This document shows, piece after piece, positions 7,705-15,650 of a stretch of DNA of 64,000 nt (its first letter is position 1; the number at the start of each line of letters is the position of its first letter). The DNA lies in the NCBI RefSeq assembly GCF_003611695.1, contig NZ_RAWE01000017.1, positions 1-64,000 on the forward strand. Reading direction: 5' to 3'. A model generated the notes under the pieces. The model was not told where the DNA came from. It saw nothing but the letters and a program-made list of their open reading frames with translations, and made no database searches. This stretch comes from Corallococcus carmarthensis (lineage in GTDB: Bacteria; Myxococcota; Myxococcia; Myxococcales; Myxococcaceae). The translations under genes were made by a program, and so were the position numbers.

Positions 7705-9204
7705 TCAGGTCCTGTCTTGATACAGCGCGATGACCCCGTGGACCTGGTCGGTGACCTGCTGGAGGCTTTCCGCCGCCGCGTGGGTGGCCTCCACGCGGGC
7801 CATGGAGGCCTGCATCAGCGCCGTCAGGTCCGACACGGCGGTGAAGATCTGAGACACGCCCGCGGACTGCTGGCTCACCGACGCCGAAATCTGGCGGACG
7901 GCGTCCGCGTTGCCCTTCACCAGGCCGGACAGCATGCCCAGCCGTTCGCCGGAGGCGCGGATGGTCTCGATGCCCCGGCCCATGCGCTCGCCGCCCTGGC
8001 GGGTGAGATCCACGACCCCCTGGATGCGCGAGCGCGTGTCATCCAGCACCGCGCGCACCTGCTGCGTGGCCGTCACGGACTGGGACGCGAGGCCGCGAAT
8101 CTCGCGCGCCACCACCGCGAAGCCCCGGCCCACGTCCCCTGCCCTCGCCGCCTCGATGGCCGCGTTGATGGCGAGCACGTTGGACTGGTCCGCCAGGTCC
8201 TGCACCGTCCGGGTGATGCCGGCGATCCGCTCCGTGTAGGCCGCCAGCCCCTGGATGCGCTCGGAGATGTCCGCCGTCTGCGCGCGCAGGTCCGCCAGCC
8301 CCTCCACGCTCCGGCCGATGGCCTCCTCCACCGCCGCGCCCACGTCCCCGGCCTCCTGCGTGGCCCCCAGCACCCGCGTGGCCTGCGCGGACGCCACCTG
8401 CGACGTCTGGCGGATCTCCTCCGCCGTCACCCGCGTCTCATCCAGCGCCCGGGCCTGCCGGGAGAGCTCGTGGCGCTGCTCGCTCGTGGATTCGGACAGC
8501 GTCCGCACCGAGTCGCGCAGCGCGCCCGCGGAGCCCATCAGCGGCCGGACGACCTGCTCCTCCACCGCGCTCCGGGACAGCTCCAGCTGCGCCTCGCGCT
8601 GTGCCGCCGCCCGGAGGTCGCGCTGGCCCTGCACGCAGGAGGTGATGAGGAAGATGTCCTCGAACGCCACCCATGCCGTGTGCTCCACCCACCGCCAGGA
8701 CTCCCGGGCGTGCATGCCGAAGATGGACTCCGGCCAGAGCGCGCCGCGCAGGAAGTGGTCCGCCGCCACCACGCCGCTGAAGGTGAGCAGCACCTTCCAG
8801 TCCCGGTAGATGGAGAGCAGCGCCAGCGAGCCGAAGATGTGGAAGTGCGTCTCGATGCGCCCGCCCATCAAGTGGATGAGCAGCCCGGACATCAGCGCCT
8901 GCCCCACCGCGATGACGTGCCGCGTGGACTCACGCCCGGGCCGCGTGAGGGCGAGCACCACCGGCAGGCCGCCCAGCAAGAGCCCCAACCCCACCGCGGC
9001 GGCCACGTGGGAGTGGACCGAGCTCTCCAGTCCCTCCCAGGCGCGTGGCGACAGGTACACCGCCGCCACGATGCCCCCCAGCCACTGCAACACCATCAGG
9101 ACCACGAAGGTCCGGTCCGTCCGCCGGCCCAATGACAGACACTGAGCCTCGAACAGCTGGCGCGCGCGCGCGGATACGGCTGCTTCAGACAGCTGGATTC
9201 TCAT
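7705..9204 (-). CDS. Membrane methyl-accepting chemotaxis protein
   Basis: The 499-residue product has an N-terminal polytopic membrane region (helices near residues 32-52, 67-87, 97-115, 123-142 and 176-192) instead of a periplasmic sensor. A long coiled-coil signalling domain follows, whose hairpin tip reads [18 protein letters not shown] (residues about 339-356), the conserved CheA/CheW contact. The membrane part carries conserved-looking histidines ([17 protein letters not shown]) that could hold a metal or haem; this is inference. The ATG at 9204 overlaps the upstream stop (TGATG), so it is translated together with the thioredoxin-like protein. It probably signals a redox or membrane cue to a chemosensory array. 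Confidence 0.9.
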   Translation of the reverse strand: MRIQLSEAAVSARARQLFEAQCLSLGRRTDRTFVVLMVLQWLGGIVAAVYLSPRAWEGLESSVHSHVAAAVGLGLLLGGLPVVLALTRPGRESTRHVIAVGQALMSGLLIHLMGGRIETHFHIFGSLALLSIYRDWKVLLTFSGVVAADHFLRGALWPESIFGMHARESWRWVEHTAWVAFEDIFLITSCVQGQRDLRAAAQREAQLELSRSAVEEQVVRPLMGSAGALRDSVRTLSESTSEQRHELSRQARALDETRVTAEEIRQTSQVASAQATRVLGATQEAGDVGAAVEEAIGRSVEGLADLRAQTADISERIQGLAAYTERIAGITRTVQDLADQSNVLAINAAIEAARAGDVGRGFAVVAREIRGLASQSVTATQQVRAVLDDTRSRIQGVVDLTRQGGERMGRGIETIRASGERLGMLSGLVKGNADAVRQISASVSQQSAGVSQIFTAVSDLTALMQASMARVEATHAAAESLQQVTDQVHGVIALYQDRT

Positions 9205-9884
9205 CACGGAGTCTCACCGGAGGACGTGGAGGGCGTCTGGAGGGCACAGCCGAAAACAGGCGCGGTGGCGGTGCTGGAGTCCTCCGCGCGAAGGAGGTCG
9301 CGAATGGCGCCGCCACCCGCGCTGTCGCCTTCGTGGCCCCGCGCGGAGGTGATGCCCCCGCTGAAGCGCTCCACGCCTTCCGGCGAGTAGAGGACCACCT
9401 GGCCCGAGGTGCGCGCGCCCAGCTCGCGCGCCACCGCGCCGTCCACGTCCGCCACCACCTCCACCCCGGGCAGGGCCACGGCGCGCGTCCACAGCTCCGA
9501 GCGCTCGAAGCCCGGCGGGGCCTGACGCGGCGCCCAGACGAACACGCGCGTGGCGAGCCTCGCGCCTTCGCGGTCCAGGAGCTTCGCCAGCTCCGCGAGC
9601 GTCGCGCGGGAACACGGGCACTGGGGATGGAGGAAGACGAGCAGCGTCCATGCGCCCGGCGCCCGCGTGAACCGCTCCGGCAACCGGGAAGGAGGCGTGG
9701 CCGCGAGCCCCGCGGCGCTCGCGTGTGACCACACGAGCCCCAGCCCCAGCACGCTCGCCACGAGCCACCCGGCCACCAGCCACGGCAGGGCCCCGCGCAA
9801 GCGCGCACTGTGTTTCAGACCCTCCTCAAGGGATGCCCGGGCCGGGGCATCCACGGGGCCATGCGAGACAACCGGGGCGGCCAT
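9204..9884 (-). CDS. Membrane-anchored thioredoxin-fold protein (RedB-like)
   Basis: The 226-residue product has one transmembrane helix (residues about 34-52), then a thioredoxin-like domain with [20 protein letters not shown]. The CPC pair sits where thioredoxins have CxxC, the pattern of RedB-like proteins. Further elements are [40 protein letters not shown], with the strand and cis-Pro-like region of the fold partly recognisable. It should face the periplasm. It directly precedes and overlaps the MCP gene, a pairing that suggests the two sense thiol or metal redox state together. Catalytic activity is not proven by the CxC motif. Confidence 0.7.
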   Translation of the reverse strand: MAAPVVSHGPVDAPARASLEEGLKHSARLRGALPWLVAGWLVASVLGLGLVWSHASAAGLAATPPSRLPERFTRAPGAWTLLVFLHPQCPCSRATLAELAKLLDREGARLATRVFVWAPRQAPPGFERSELWTRAVALPGVEVVADVDGAVARELGARTSGQVVLYSPEGVERFSGGITSARGHEGDSAGGGAIRDLLRAEDSSTATAPVFGCALQTPSTSSGETP

Positions 9885-9979
9885 GCACGGTCATGCTGAT
9901 GATTTCCCGTGTCATTGGCAACGCGTATTCAAGCGGGCAAGCCTATACAATCCTTAAACAGGAAAGAGCTTCAAAACCA

Positions 9980-10013
9980 GAGGGCAGCCTCTTCCGGGAG
10001 AGAGGCTGCCCTC
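9980..10013 (-). terminator. Terminator of the oxygenase/deacetylase/glycosyltransferase/methyltransferase operon
   Basis: A 13-bp perfect stem (GAGGGCAGCCTCT at 9980-9992 with AGAGGCTGCCCTC at 10001-10013) and an 8-base loop follow the stop at 10055. On the minus strand the hairpin is followed by GGTTTTG. Confidence 0.8.
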
Positions 10014-10054
10014 CTATCCGGCGAGCCCGGGCTTCCGTCCCTGAATTCTTGTTA

Positions 10055-11203
10055 TCACCGTTCCCAGAGCCGGATTTCGGTGCCTGCACGGCGCACGAGC
10101 AGCGGGCTTCCGGCGCCGTCCACGGGTTCGATGCGGCCCGGGAGTGTCGCGGACTGGACGCACTTCCAGCCGCGTCCGGCGAGCGCGGCGTGCACCTGGG
10201 CGCCGAAGCCGCCGCCGTAGGACGTGAGCAGGTGGGACGCGCGCAGCCGGTCCAGGAGGTCGCTGCCAGCGTCCTCGGACAGGTAGTAGAGCACCTCCGC
10301 GAGCAGCACCAGGTCCGCCTCCAGCGCCACGTCCTCCGCGCTGGCCTCCACGATGCGCACGCGCGGAAGCCCCCCCAGCCGCTCGCGCAGGCGCGTGACG
10401 AAGCGGGGCTCGGACTCCACGGCCTGGACGTTCGCGTCGGGGAAGAGCGTCAGCAGGTGCTCGGTCATCATTCCCTCGCAGGCGCCCACGTCCACCACGC
10501 GCCGGGGCGGCACGGCGTGGCGCAGCGCGCCGAGCACCTTCGCGGTGAGGGCGAAGCGCTCGACCTCGTAGGTGGAATGGGCGAAGCCCCAGGGGTCCGC
10601 GAGCTCGGCGAAGATCTCCGGCTTGGTGAGGGACAGGGCGCGCACCACGTCCCCGGCGCGCACCTCCGCGAAGGCTTCGATGCCGGGCCCGTCGCGCACC
10701 GGGTCCGTGCAGGCGCCCGAAGAGGCTCCGTCCGGACGTTCCCGGTAGAGCGTGTTGAGCAGGCCCAGCTTGCGCTGGAAGGCCGCGTCGTCCAGCACCG
10801 TCCAGGCCGTGGGCCTGGCACCCGTGGCGGGCACCCACAGCCGGTCGAAGACGCGGCTGACGAGGAGCGCCACCTCGCGGTGCAGCGGCGCGTCCTCCTG
10901 CGGGCTGTGCGTGAAGACGCGGACGTCGCCCCGGGCGCGCTGATCGCGGCACCAGGGCCCCACCTCCGACGGGGACAGCAGCAGGTGCGTGCTCCGCGCG
11001 CCCAGCGCCCGGCCCACGGTCTCCAGCTCCCGGCCCGCGCTCCCGTCCTCCGTCACCACCGCGACGTCCGCGCCCGGTGCCACCGTGCTGAACAGGCGGA
11101 CCACGTCCTCCGGATGGGCCACGACGATGAGCGCCGGGGCCTGCGTGTTCTCAGCCATGGATGCACTCCGCTCTGAAAGGGATTCCGCCAGGGGCTCAGC
11201 CAT
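10055..11203 (-). CDS. NodS-like SAM-dependent methyltransferase, last gene of a four-gene operon
   Basis: The 382-residue product has two parts. Residues about 25-170 begin ALIVVAHPEDVVRLFSTV and resemble a decayed PIG-L-type deacetylase fold (HPED instead of HPDD). Residues about 200-350 form a methyltransferase: VVDVGACEGMMTEHLL (motif I), ANVQAVESEPRFV, and VALEADLVLLAEVLYYLSE, like NodS, which N-methylates chito-oligosaccharide sugars in rhizobia. The start overlaps the glycosyltransferase stop by eight bases. The fused degenerate deacetylase plus methyltransferase beside a true PIG-L enzyme suggests a shared amino-sugar substrate. A second in-frame ATG at 11158 would shorten it by 15 residues. 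Confidence 0.82.
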   Translation of the reverse strand: MAEPLAESLSERSASMAENTQAPALIVVAHPEDVVRLFSTVAPGADVAVVTEDGSAGRELETVGRALGARSTHLLLSPSEVGPWCRDQRARGDVRVFTHSPQEDAPLHREVALLVSRVFDRLWVPATGARPTAWTVLDDAAFQRKLGLLNTLYRERPDGASSGACTDPVRDGPGIEAFAEVRAGDVVRALSLTKPEIFAELADPWGFAHSTYEVERFALTAKVLGALRHAVPPRRVVDVGACEGMMTEHLLTLFPDANVQAVESEPRFVTRLRERLGGLPRVRIVEASAEDVALEADLVLLAEVLYYLSEDAGSDLLDRLRASHLLTSYGGGFGAQVHAALAGRGWKCVQSATLPGRIEPVDGAGSPLLVRRAGTEIRLWER

Positions 11204-13124
11204 GGGCCGCGCTCCAGTCGGACACGGACTGCGCTTCCTGCTTCGGGAAGCGGAGCAGCGGCAGCAACTGCTCGCGGATGAGCGGCTCCCAGCTCAACCG
11301 CTCCGACAGCGCCCAGCCCGTCGCCAGCAGGAGGCGCCCTTCGTGCGCATCACGCGGCAGGCGGCGCACCACCTCTTCCGCCACGCGCGCCGCGGTGCGC
11401 ACCTCCTGCTCCCGCAGCACGGCCGGTGGCAGCGCCTTCCAGGCCTCCACCGTGTGCGCCAGGCCCGCGGCCCTGGCGTCCGCCACGGCGTCCGACACCA
11501 CGAGGTTCGGATGCGCGGACTCCGACAGGCCCTGCCTTTCGCACACCGCTCGCAGGGCACGCCTGGCGCCGCTCACGCCGGAGATGACGCAGATGGCGCC
11601 GCAGCCCAGGGCCTCCAGCTGCGCCAGGCCATAGGACTCATACAGCGACTGTCCCAGGGACACGTCCGTGGCGCGGTGCAGGTCGTCCCGCGTGAAGTCC
11701 AGGCCCGCGGGCCACGTGGGCTGGTTCACCAGCGCGATGTGCAGGCCCGTGTCCTTCGCGTTGAACGCGTCCACCCGCGCCTTCAGGGCGCGCAGGTTGC
11801 CGGACGGCTCCGCCTCGTTCCACTCCGTCACCATCACCAGCAGCGCGGGCTTGTGCTCCGGTGGCAGCGACGCCGCCAGGTGTTCGCACACGTCCACGTC
11901 GCGCCAGAGCCCCTTGCAGACCTCGTCCCGTGCGATGTGCGTGAGCAGCAGGCGGAAGTCCTTCCCCCACTGCCTGCGCGCATGGGCCAGCACCCGCGTC
12001 CGCGCGGCCTCCTTCGCGTCCCAGCCCGTGTCGATGGGCCGGTGCCCGTGCGGCACCACCGTCACCGGGTGGAGCGCATAGCGCTTGTCGAGGAACCGCA
12101 GCTCGTCCGCCACGGAGGCGCTCACCGCGCCCACGCGGTCGCACAGGTGGCCGTTGCGCAGGATCTGGAAGTTGGGCCAGCTGCCGACGGGATACACCTC
12201 GTCCAGCGTCCGCCCCTGCTCCAGCCCCAGGCGCTGGATGTTGTAGAAGCGCGCGTCGGACGCGCCCTGCCCTGCCTCGCCGTACTCCACGAGCACCCGG
12301 GGCGTGCGCACCTCGCCCGCGTAGTACACGGTGCGGCACCAGCCGCGCCCGTCGAGCAGCGCCTTGTACGCGAGCGGCAGCGACAGGTGCTCCTGCGCCA
12401 GGATGACCGTCCCCGCCCCCTCATCCTTCGGACGCAGGCGCTCCAGCGCGTCGAAGACGGGCTCCGCGAGCACGATGGACAGCATCGCGTCGTGGTCCAG
12501 CGCGGGCGCGTCCATGAGGCCGTGCCGTACCGCCTTCCGGAACAGCCCGTTGACCCAGGGCGCCGCACCCAGCCGCGTCCCGAAGCGCTTGCGCCACACG
12601 CGTGAGAGCCCCCGCCACGCCGCCGGACGCCGGCCCCGGCAGTCGAACGGGAGGTCCACCCCGAGCAACGTGTGCAGCCGCGCGAGGAACTTCGGCAACG
12701 TGCCCAGCCGCACCCGGTAGCCCCGGAGCACGTCCGTGAGGTCCACGAGCAGCACCTCCACCGGACCGCCCGGAGCGTCGCGCCGCCCGTAGACGAACGA
12801 CACGTCGTGCTTCTCCTCCACGGGCCGGAAGACGCGCGTCCACCGCTCCGGGTTGTCCTGGCGCAGACCGCTGTAGAACACCTCGCCGTGCGCCTCCAGG
12901 TCGCGCGCCAGGGACTCCTCCGGCGCGTAGCTCCCCAGGCCGCACGGCCGCACCGTGGGGCTCACCAGCAGCGTGCGCGGGAAGGCCTGCCGGTACTCGG
13001 GCGCGGACAGCAGGTGTTCCAGCACCACGCCCATGCCGCCCACCGTGCGCGTGGCTTCATAGGAGAGGTGCACCAGCAAGTCCCCCTCCTGCGTCCCGAG
13101 CCAATGGGGCTCCCTCGCGCTCAT
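11196..13124 (-). CDS. Glycosyltransferase, starch/glycogen-synthase-like fold
   Basis: The 642-residue product has a GT-B-like layout. The N-terminal part (HLSYEATRTVGGMGVVLEHLL) matches the 'E..P..GG.G.V...L' acceptor-side motif of glycogen-synthase-like enzymes. The C-terminal half has VVPHGHRPIDTGWD, ARRQWGKDFRLLLTHIARDEVCKGL (donor-domain start) and SLGQSLYESYGLAQLEALGCGAICVISGVSG, the E-x7-E-type nucleotide-sugar site. No membrane segments are present. The start ATG at 13124 overlaps the upstream stop (ATGA). Donor and acceptor are unknown; the adjacent deacetylase and methyltransferase suggest a modified sugar product. Confidence 0.82.
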   Translation of the reverse strand: MSAREPHWLGTQEGDLLVHLSYEATRTVGGMGVVLEHLLSAPEYRQAFPRTLLVSPTVRPCGLGSYAPEESLARDLEAHGEVFYSGLRQDNPERWTRVFRPVEEKHDVSFVYGRRDAPGGPVEVLLVDLTDVLRGYRVRLGTLPKFLARLHTLLGVDLPFDCRGRRPAAWRGLSRVWRKRFGTRLGAAPWVNGLFRKAVRHGLMDAPALDHDAMLSIVLAEPVFDALERLRPKDEGAGTVILAQEHLSLPLAYKALLDGRGWCRTVYYAGEVRTPRVLVEYGEAGQGASDARFYNIQRLGLEQGRTLDEVYPVGSWPNFQILRNGHLCDRVGAVSASVADELRFLDKRYALHPVTVVPHGHRPIDTGWDAKEAARTRVLAHARRQWGKDFRLLLTHIARDEVCKGLWRDVDVCEHLAASLPPEHKPALLVMVTEWNEAEPSGNLRALKARVDAFNAKDTGLHIALVNQPTWPAGLDFTRDDLHRATDVSLGQSLYESYGLAQLEALGCGAICVISGVSGARRALRAVCERQGLSESAHPNLVVSDAVADARAAGLAHTVEAWKALPPAVLREQEVRTAARVAEEVVRRLPRDAHEGRLLLATGWALSERLSWEPLIREQLLPLLRFPKQEAQSVSDWSAAHG

Positions 13125-13852
13125 GGCGCCACCGTCCACACGCGCTCGCACAACCCCCGGCCCGCGCCCAGCCGCCGCGCGTGCGCCTCCACCGCGGGCA
13201 ACGTCTGGGGCTCCAGCTGGCTGGCGTAGAAGGACAGTCCGCGCAGCTTCGCGGACCACAGCGCCGTCATGTCCAGACACCGGGGCGACAGTCCGAGCGC
13301 CCACGCGTAGTCGACGATCTCATCCTCCGGGTGGTGCGCGGAGTACGGCAGGTCCTCGTAGTAGACGACGCCCCGCTCGCCGCGCAGGGCCCGCACCGCG
13401 TCGCGCACCAGCAGGTGGTCCACGTGGCTGGAGATGCCCAGCGGCACGTAGCAGAGGGCGTCCTCGGACACGCTCGCCAGCACCTCGCCCAGCGCCAGCC
13501 GCACGCGCGCGGCCAGCGCCTCCCGGGCCTCCTCCGGCTCCGCGGGGCCCCCGGGCGGCGCGCGCAGGCTGGTGTCGCGGAAGCCCAGGTGCACCAGGTC
13601 CGCGCCATGCGCCCGGGCGAACCTCCGGTCCTCGCCCATCCGCAGCGACGTCACCGCCATCGCTCGCGAGGGGTCCACCGGCAGCACGAACTCCCAGCAG
13701 CTCTGCGAGAAGACCGTGACGAGCGTGGGCACGATGCCCCGGGGCACGCCGAGCAGGCTCGCGTACGCGCCCAGCGCCACGTCGTCCGGATGCGGAGAGA
13801 AGAAGACGTGCTCCGGCCCCTCGTCCCTGCGACCGCGAGCGCGCTCAGCCAC
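13121..13852 (-). CDS. PIG-L family deacetylase
   Basis: The 243-residue product carries the zinc-site motif SPHPDDVALG near residue 20 and a second metal-binding element SSHVDHLLVRDAV, where the second and third His complete the site. This family removes N-acetyl groups from GlcNAc-containing lipids, mycothiol precursors or antibiotic sugars. The protein has no signal peptide, so it acts in the cytoplasm. It overlaps the oxygenase gene by eight bases and the glycosyltransferase by four, so all are translated together. The length is typical for the family. Confidence 0.9.
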   Translation of the reverse strand: MAERARGRRDEGPEHVFFSPHPDDVALGAYASLLGVPRGIVPTLVTVFSQSCWEFVLPVDPSRAMAVTSLRMGEDRRFARAHGADLVHLGFRDTSLRAPPGGPAEPEEAREALAARVRLALGEVLASVSEDALCYVPLGISSHVDHLLVRDAVRALRGERGVVYYEDLPYSAHHPEDEIVDYAWALGLSPRCLDMTALWSAKLRGLSFYASQLEPQTLPAVEAHARRLGAGRGLCERVWTVAP

Positions 13853-14846
13853 GGGCGCCTCCCGCGAGCGCGGGCGCGGGCCACGCGTCCAGCGGCAGGT
13901 CGTGCAGGTCGCCCTCGGGCGTCACGAACCCGAGGATGACCACGCGCTCCCCGTCGTTGTGCACCGTGTGCCGGAACGCCCGCACCGGCGCGTCCAGCTC
14001 CCGCGTCAGCCCTTCCGAGAACCGGCCGGAGGTGATGAGCCAGTGCCCCGCGTCGTTGGGCATGAGGCGCGGCGTGTTCCCGTCCAGCCACACCAGCCCC
14101 GGCCGGGACTCCCCCAGGTTGAAGGTGAAGAAGCTCTTGTCCGAGTGCGGCTCCGACGCGTGCGCCACCACCTCCCGCCGGCGCCGCGCCGTGCTGGGCG
14201 CGTGGTACTTCACGAACCGCACCGCCCCTTCCGTGCGGCGGCGGAACAGCCGCGTGAGCCCCCCGGCGCGCAGGCCGTAGCCCAGCTCCAGCGCCTCCAG
14301 CAGCGCGATGCCCACGGCGTGGCAGGCGTCGTACGCGTCCTCCGAGGCCTCCAGGAGCTCCCGCACCGGCTCCGGCACGACGCGGCGGCGGAAGCCCGTC
14401 CAGGTCGCGGGCTTGGCCATGAACGCCTCGATGGGTTGCCTCACCACCGGCGACTGCGGGTACCAGGTGGCGTTGTAGCCCGTCTCGAACACCGTGGCCG
14501 CGGGCAGGAGCGCGTGCAGGTACGGATGCGCCAGGAGGGCGTGCTGGAAGGTCGCCTCGTAGCGCTCGAACAGACCCGCCAGGGCGTGGCGCTCCAGGAA
14601 GGCCGTGGGACGCTCCAGGTAGAAGAAGCCCCGCTCCGACAGGTGCGTGATGAGCCGCCGCGCGAAGGACTCCCGCTGGCGCGGCGTCCCGGACACGTAG
14701 TCCTCCAGCTTGAGCGGCCGGATGGCCGTGAAGCGCTGGGGCTGTCTGCGCACGAGGCCATCCCGCGCGGAGGTGAAGGGTCTGGGCGGCAGGGACGGCG
14801 ACGGTGTCCGGGGCGCGGTGGCGGGCATGGGATGTCGGGTCGTCAT
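13845..14846 (-). CDS. 2-oxoglutarate/Fe(II)-type oxygenase
   Basis: The 333-residue product has a jelly-roll iron site that can be read directly: HSD in ASEPHSDKSFFTFNL, then FRHTVHNDGERVVILGFV supplying the distal His and the Arg that binds 2-oxoglutarate. Between them, SRPGLVWLDG and GHWLITSGRFSE fit the isopenicillin-N-synthase-like arrangement. The N-terminal 45 residues are Pro/Arg-rich. It is the first gene of the four-gene operon, downstream of a 350-base intergenic region. A hydroxylation or oxidation step on the product of this cluster is likely, but the substrate is unknown. Confidence 0.78.
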   Translation of the reverse strand: MTTRHPMPATAPRTPSPSLPPRPFTSARDGLVRRQPQRFTAIRPLKLEDYVSGTPRQRESFARRLITHLSERGFFYLERPTAFLERHALAGLFERYEATFQHALLAHPYLHALLPAATVFETGYNATWYPQSPVVRQPIEAFMAKPATWTGFRRRVVPEPVRELLEASEDAYDACHAVGIALLEALELGYGLRAGGLTRLFRRRTEGAVRFVKYHAPSTARRRREVVAHASEPHSDKSFFTFNLGESRPGLVWLDGNTPRLMPNDAGHWLITSGRFSEGLTRELDAPVRAFRHTVHNDGERVVILGFVTPEGDLHDLPLDAWPAPALAGGARG

Positions 14847-15196
14847 GGGTGGGATTCAGGCTGGAACGTGTCGCAGGCTACGGGTGGCGTCTGACATGCG
14901 TGGATCCACCCGGACCCGTACCCGGGTCCAATTCCTCTCAAATCCATCCACCTCCCAGGTCGCCTGGCACGCACGCGCCGTCGCTCGCGCGCGGGGTGGA
15001 CGCGAGACACGGACGGACGCCATCCGTCCACCCGGGAACATCCCCTTTTCACTCTGGAGAACGACCTGGGCAGGTGGGTCCGGAAAGCACCTCCGGGAGC
15101 GCTGTTTTCTCCTGTTTGTACGGGTGGGAACAGCGATTGCGACGTGGGGGCCGGTGCCTTGACGGAGGCCCCCGCGCTCGCGCTCCAATCCCTGTC
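14847..15196. other. Divergent promoter region between the oxygenase operon and the PEGA/kinase locus
   Basis: About 350 bases with no credible gene. It holds a 7-bp hairpin (GGACCCG at 14912-14918 with CGGGTCC at 14923-14929) near the leftward start. It also has an inverted repeat CGCTGTT (15100-15106) / AACAGCG (15129-15135) about 60 bases before the rightward gene. I could not assign -35/-10 elements with confidence; a TGGCAC near 14968 lacks a sigma-54 -12 element. Confidence 0.45.
15100..15135. promoter_or_regulatory. Inverted repeat upstream of the PEGA lipoprotein gene
   Basis: Half-sites CGCTGTT and AACAGCG are perfect reverse complements separated by 22 bases and lie in a locally AT-richer patch (TTTTCTCCTGTTTGTA). 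The position 60 bases before the start codon fits an operator or a two-site activator target. No regulator is identified. Confidence 0.3.
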
Positions 15197-15592
15197 ATGC
15201 CTCCGCATACGAGCCGTCTGCTCATCGCCGCCCTGATGGCTGGTACCTTCGCCTGTGCGCGCGCCCCCGTCTCACGGGAGGTGGATGCCCTGGCGCTCCT
15301 GCGGGTGGAGGCCATCCGTCCCCCGATGCCCGCCGTGGCCAGCCGCGCCGCGGTGCGGGTGGAGCGCGTGACGACGACGGGGCTGCGCCTGGACGTGATG
15401 CCGGACCGCGCGCGCGTCTTCGTGGATGGCCGCGCGATGGGGCTCGCGCGCCACCTGGGCGCGCTGCTGCCGCTGGCGCCCGGTGTCCACCAGGTGAGCG
15501 TCCGGCTGGAGGGCCACTCCACGTGGCGGGCCGAGGTGATGGTGGGCGACCGGCCCGAGCCCATCCAGGTGACGTTGACCGCTTCGCAGTGA
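15197..15592 (+). CDS. PEGA-domain lipoprotein
   Basis: The 131-residue product begins MPPHTSRLLIAALMAGTFACARAP, a lipoprotein signal with Cys at about residue 20. Residues about 60-125 form a PEGA domain: LRLDVMPDRARVFVDGRAMGLA...LAPGVHQVSVRLEGHSTW...VTL, a surface-layer-like beta module common in deltaproteobacteria. The ATG at 15197 was chosen because it starts the signal peptide; longer frames upstream are not signal-like. It lies 58 bases before a Ser/Thr kinase gene on the same strand and probably shares its promoter. Confidence 0.82.
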   Translation: MPPHTSRLLIAALMAGTFACARAPVSREVDALALLRVEAIRPPMPAVASRAAVRVERVTTTGLRLDVMPDRARVFVDGRAMGLARHLGALLPLAPGVHQVSVRLEGHSTWRAEVMVGDRPEPIQVTLTASQ

Positions 15593-15650
15593 CGAAGACG
15601 CGGTCCGTGACGCGAAGCGCACCGTCATTTTCGTGAGGGGGAGGACCGGC

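Noticed and set aside
6095-9135. Long plus-strand reading frames opposite the 6451-9884 genes
   Set aside because: They lie antisense to genes with clear domains, have no signal or family, and are the usual long shadow frames of GC-rich DNA.
14960-14985. Sigma-54 (-24/-12) promoter near TGGCACG
   Set aside because: The -12 half (TTGC at the right spacing) is missing; the downstream bases read CGCCG.
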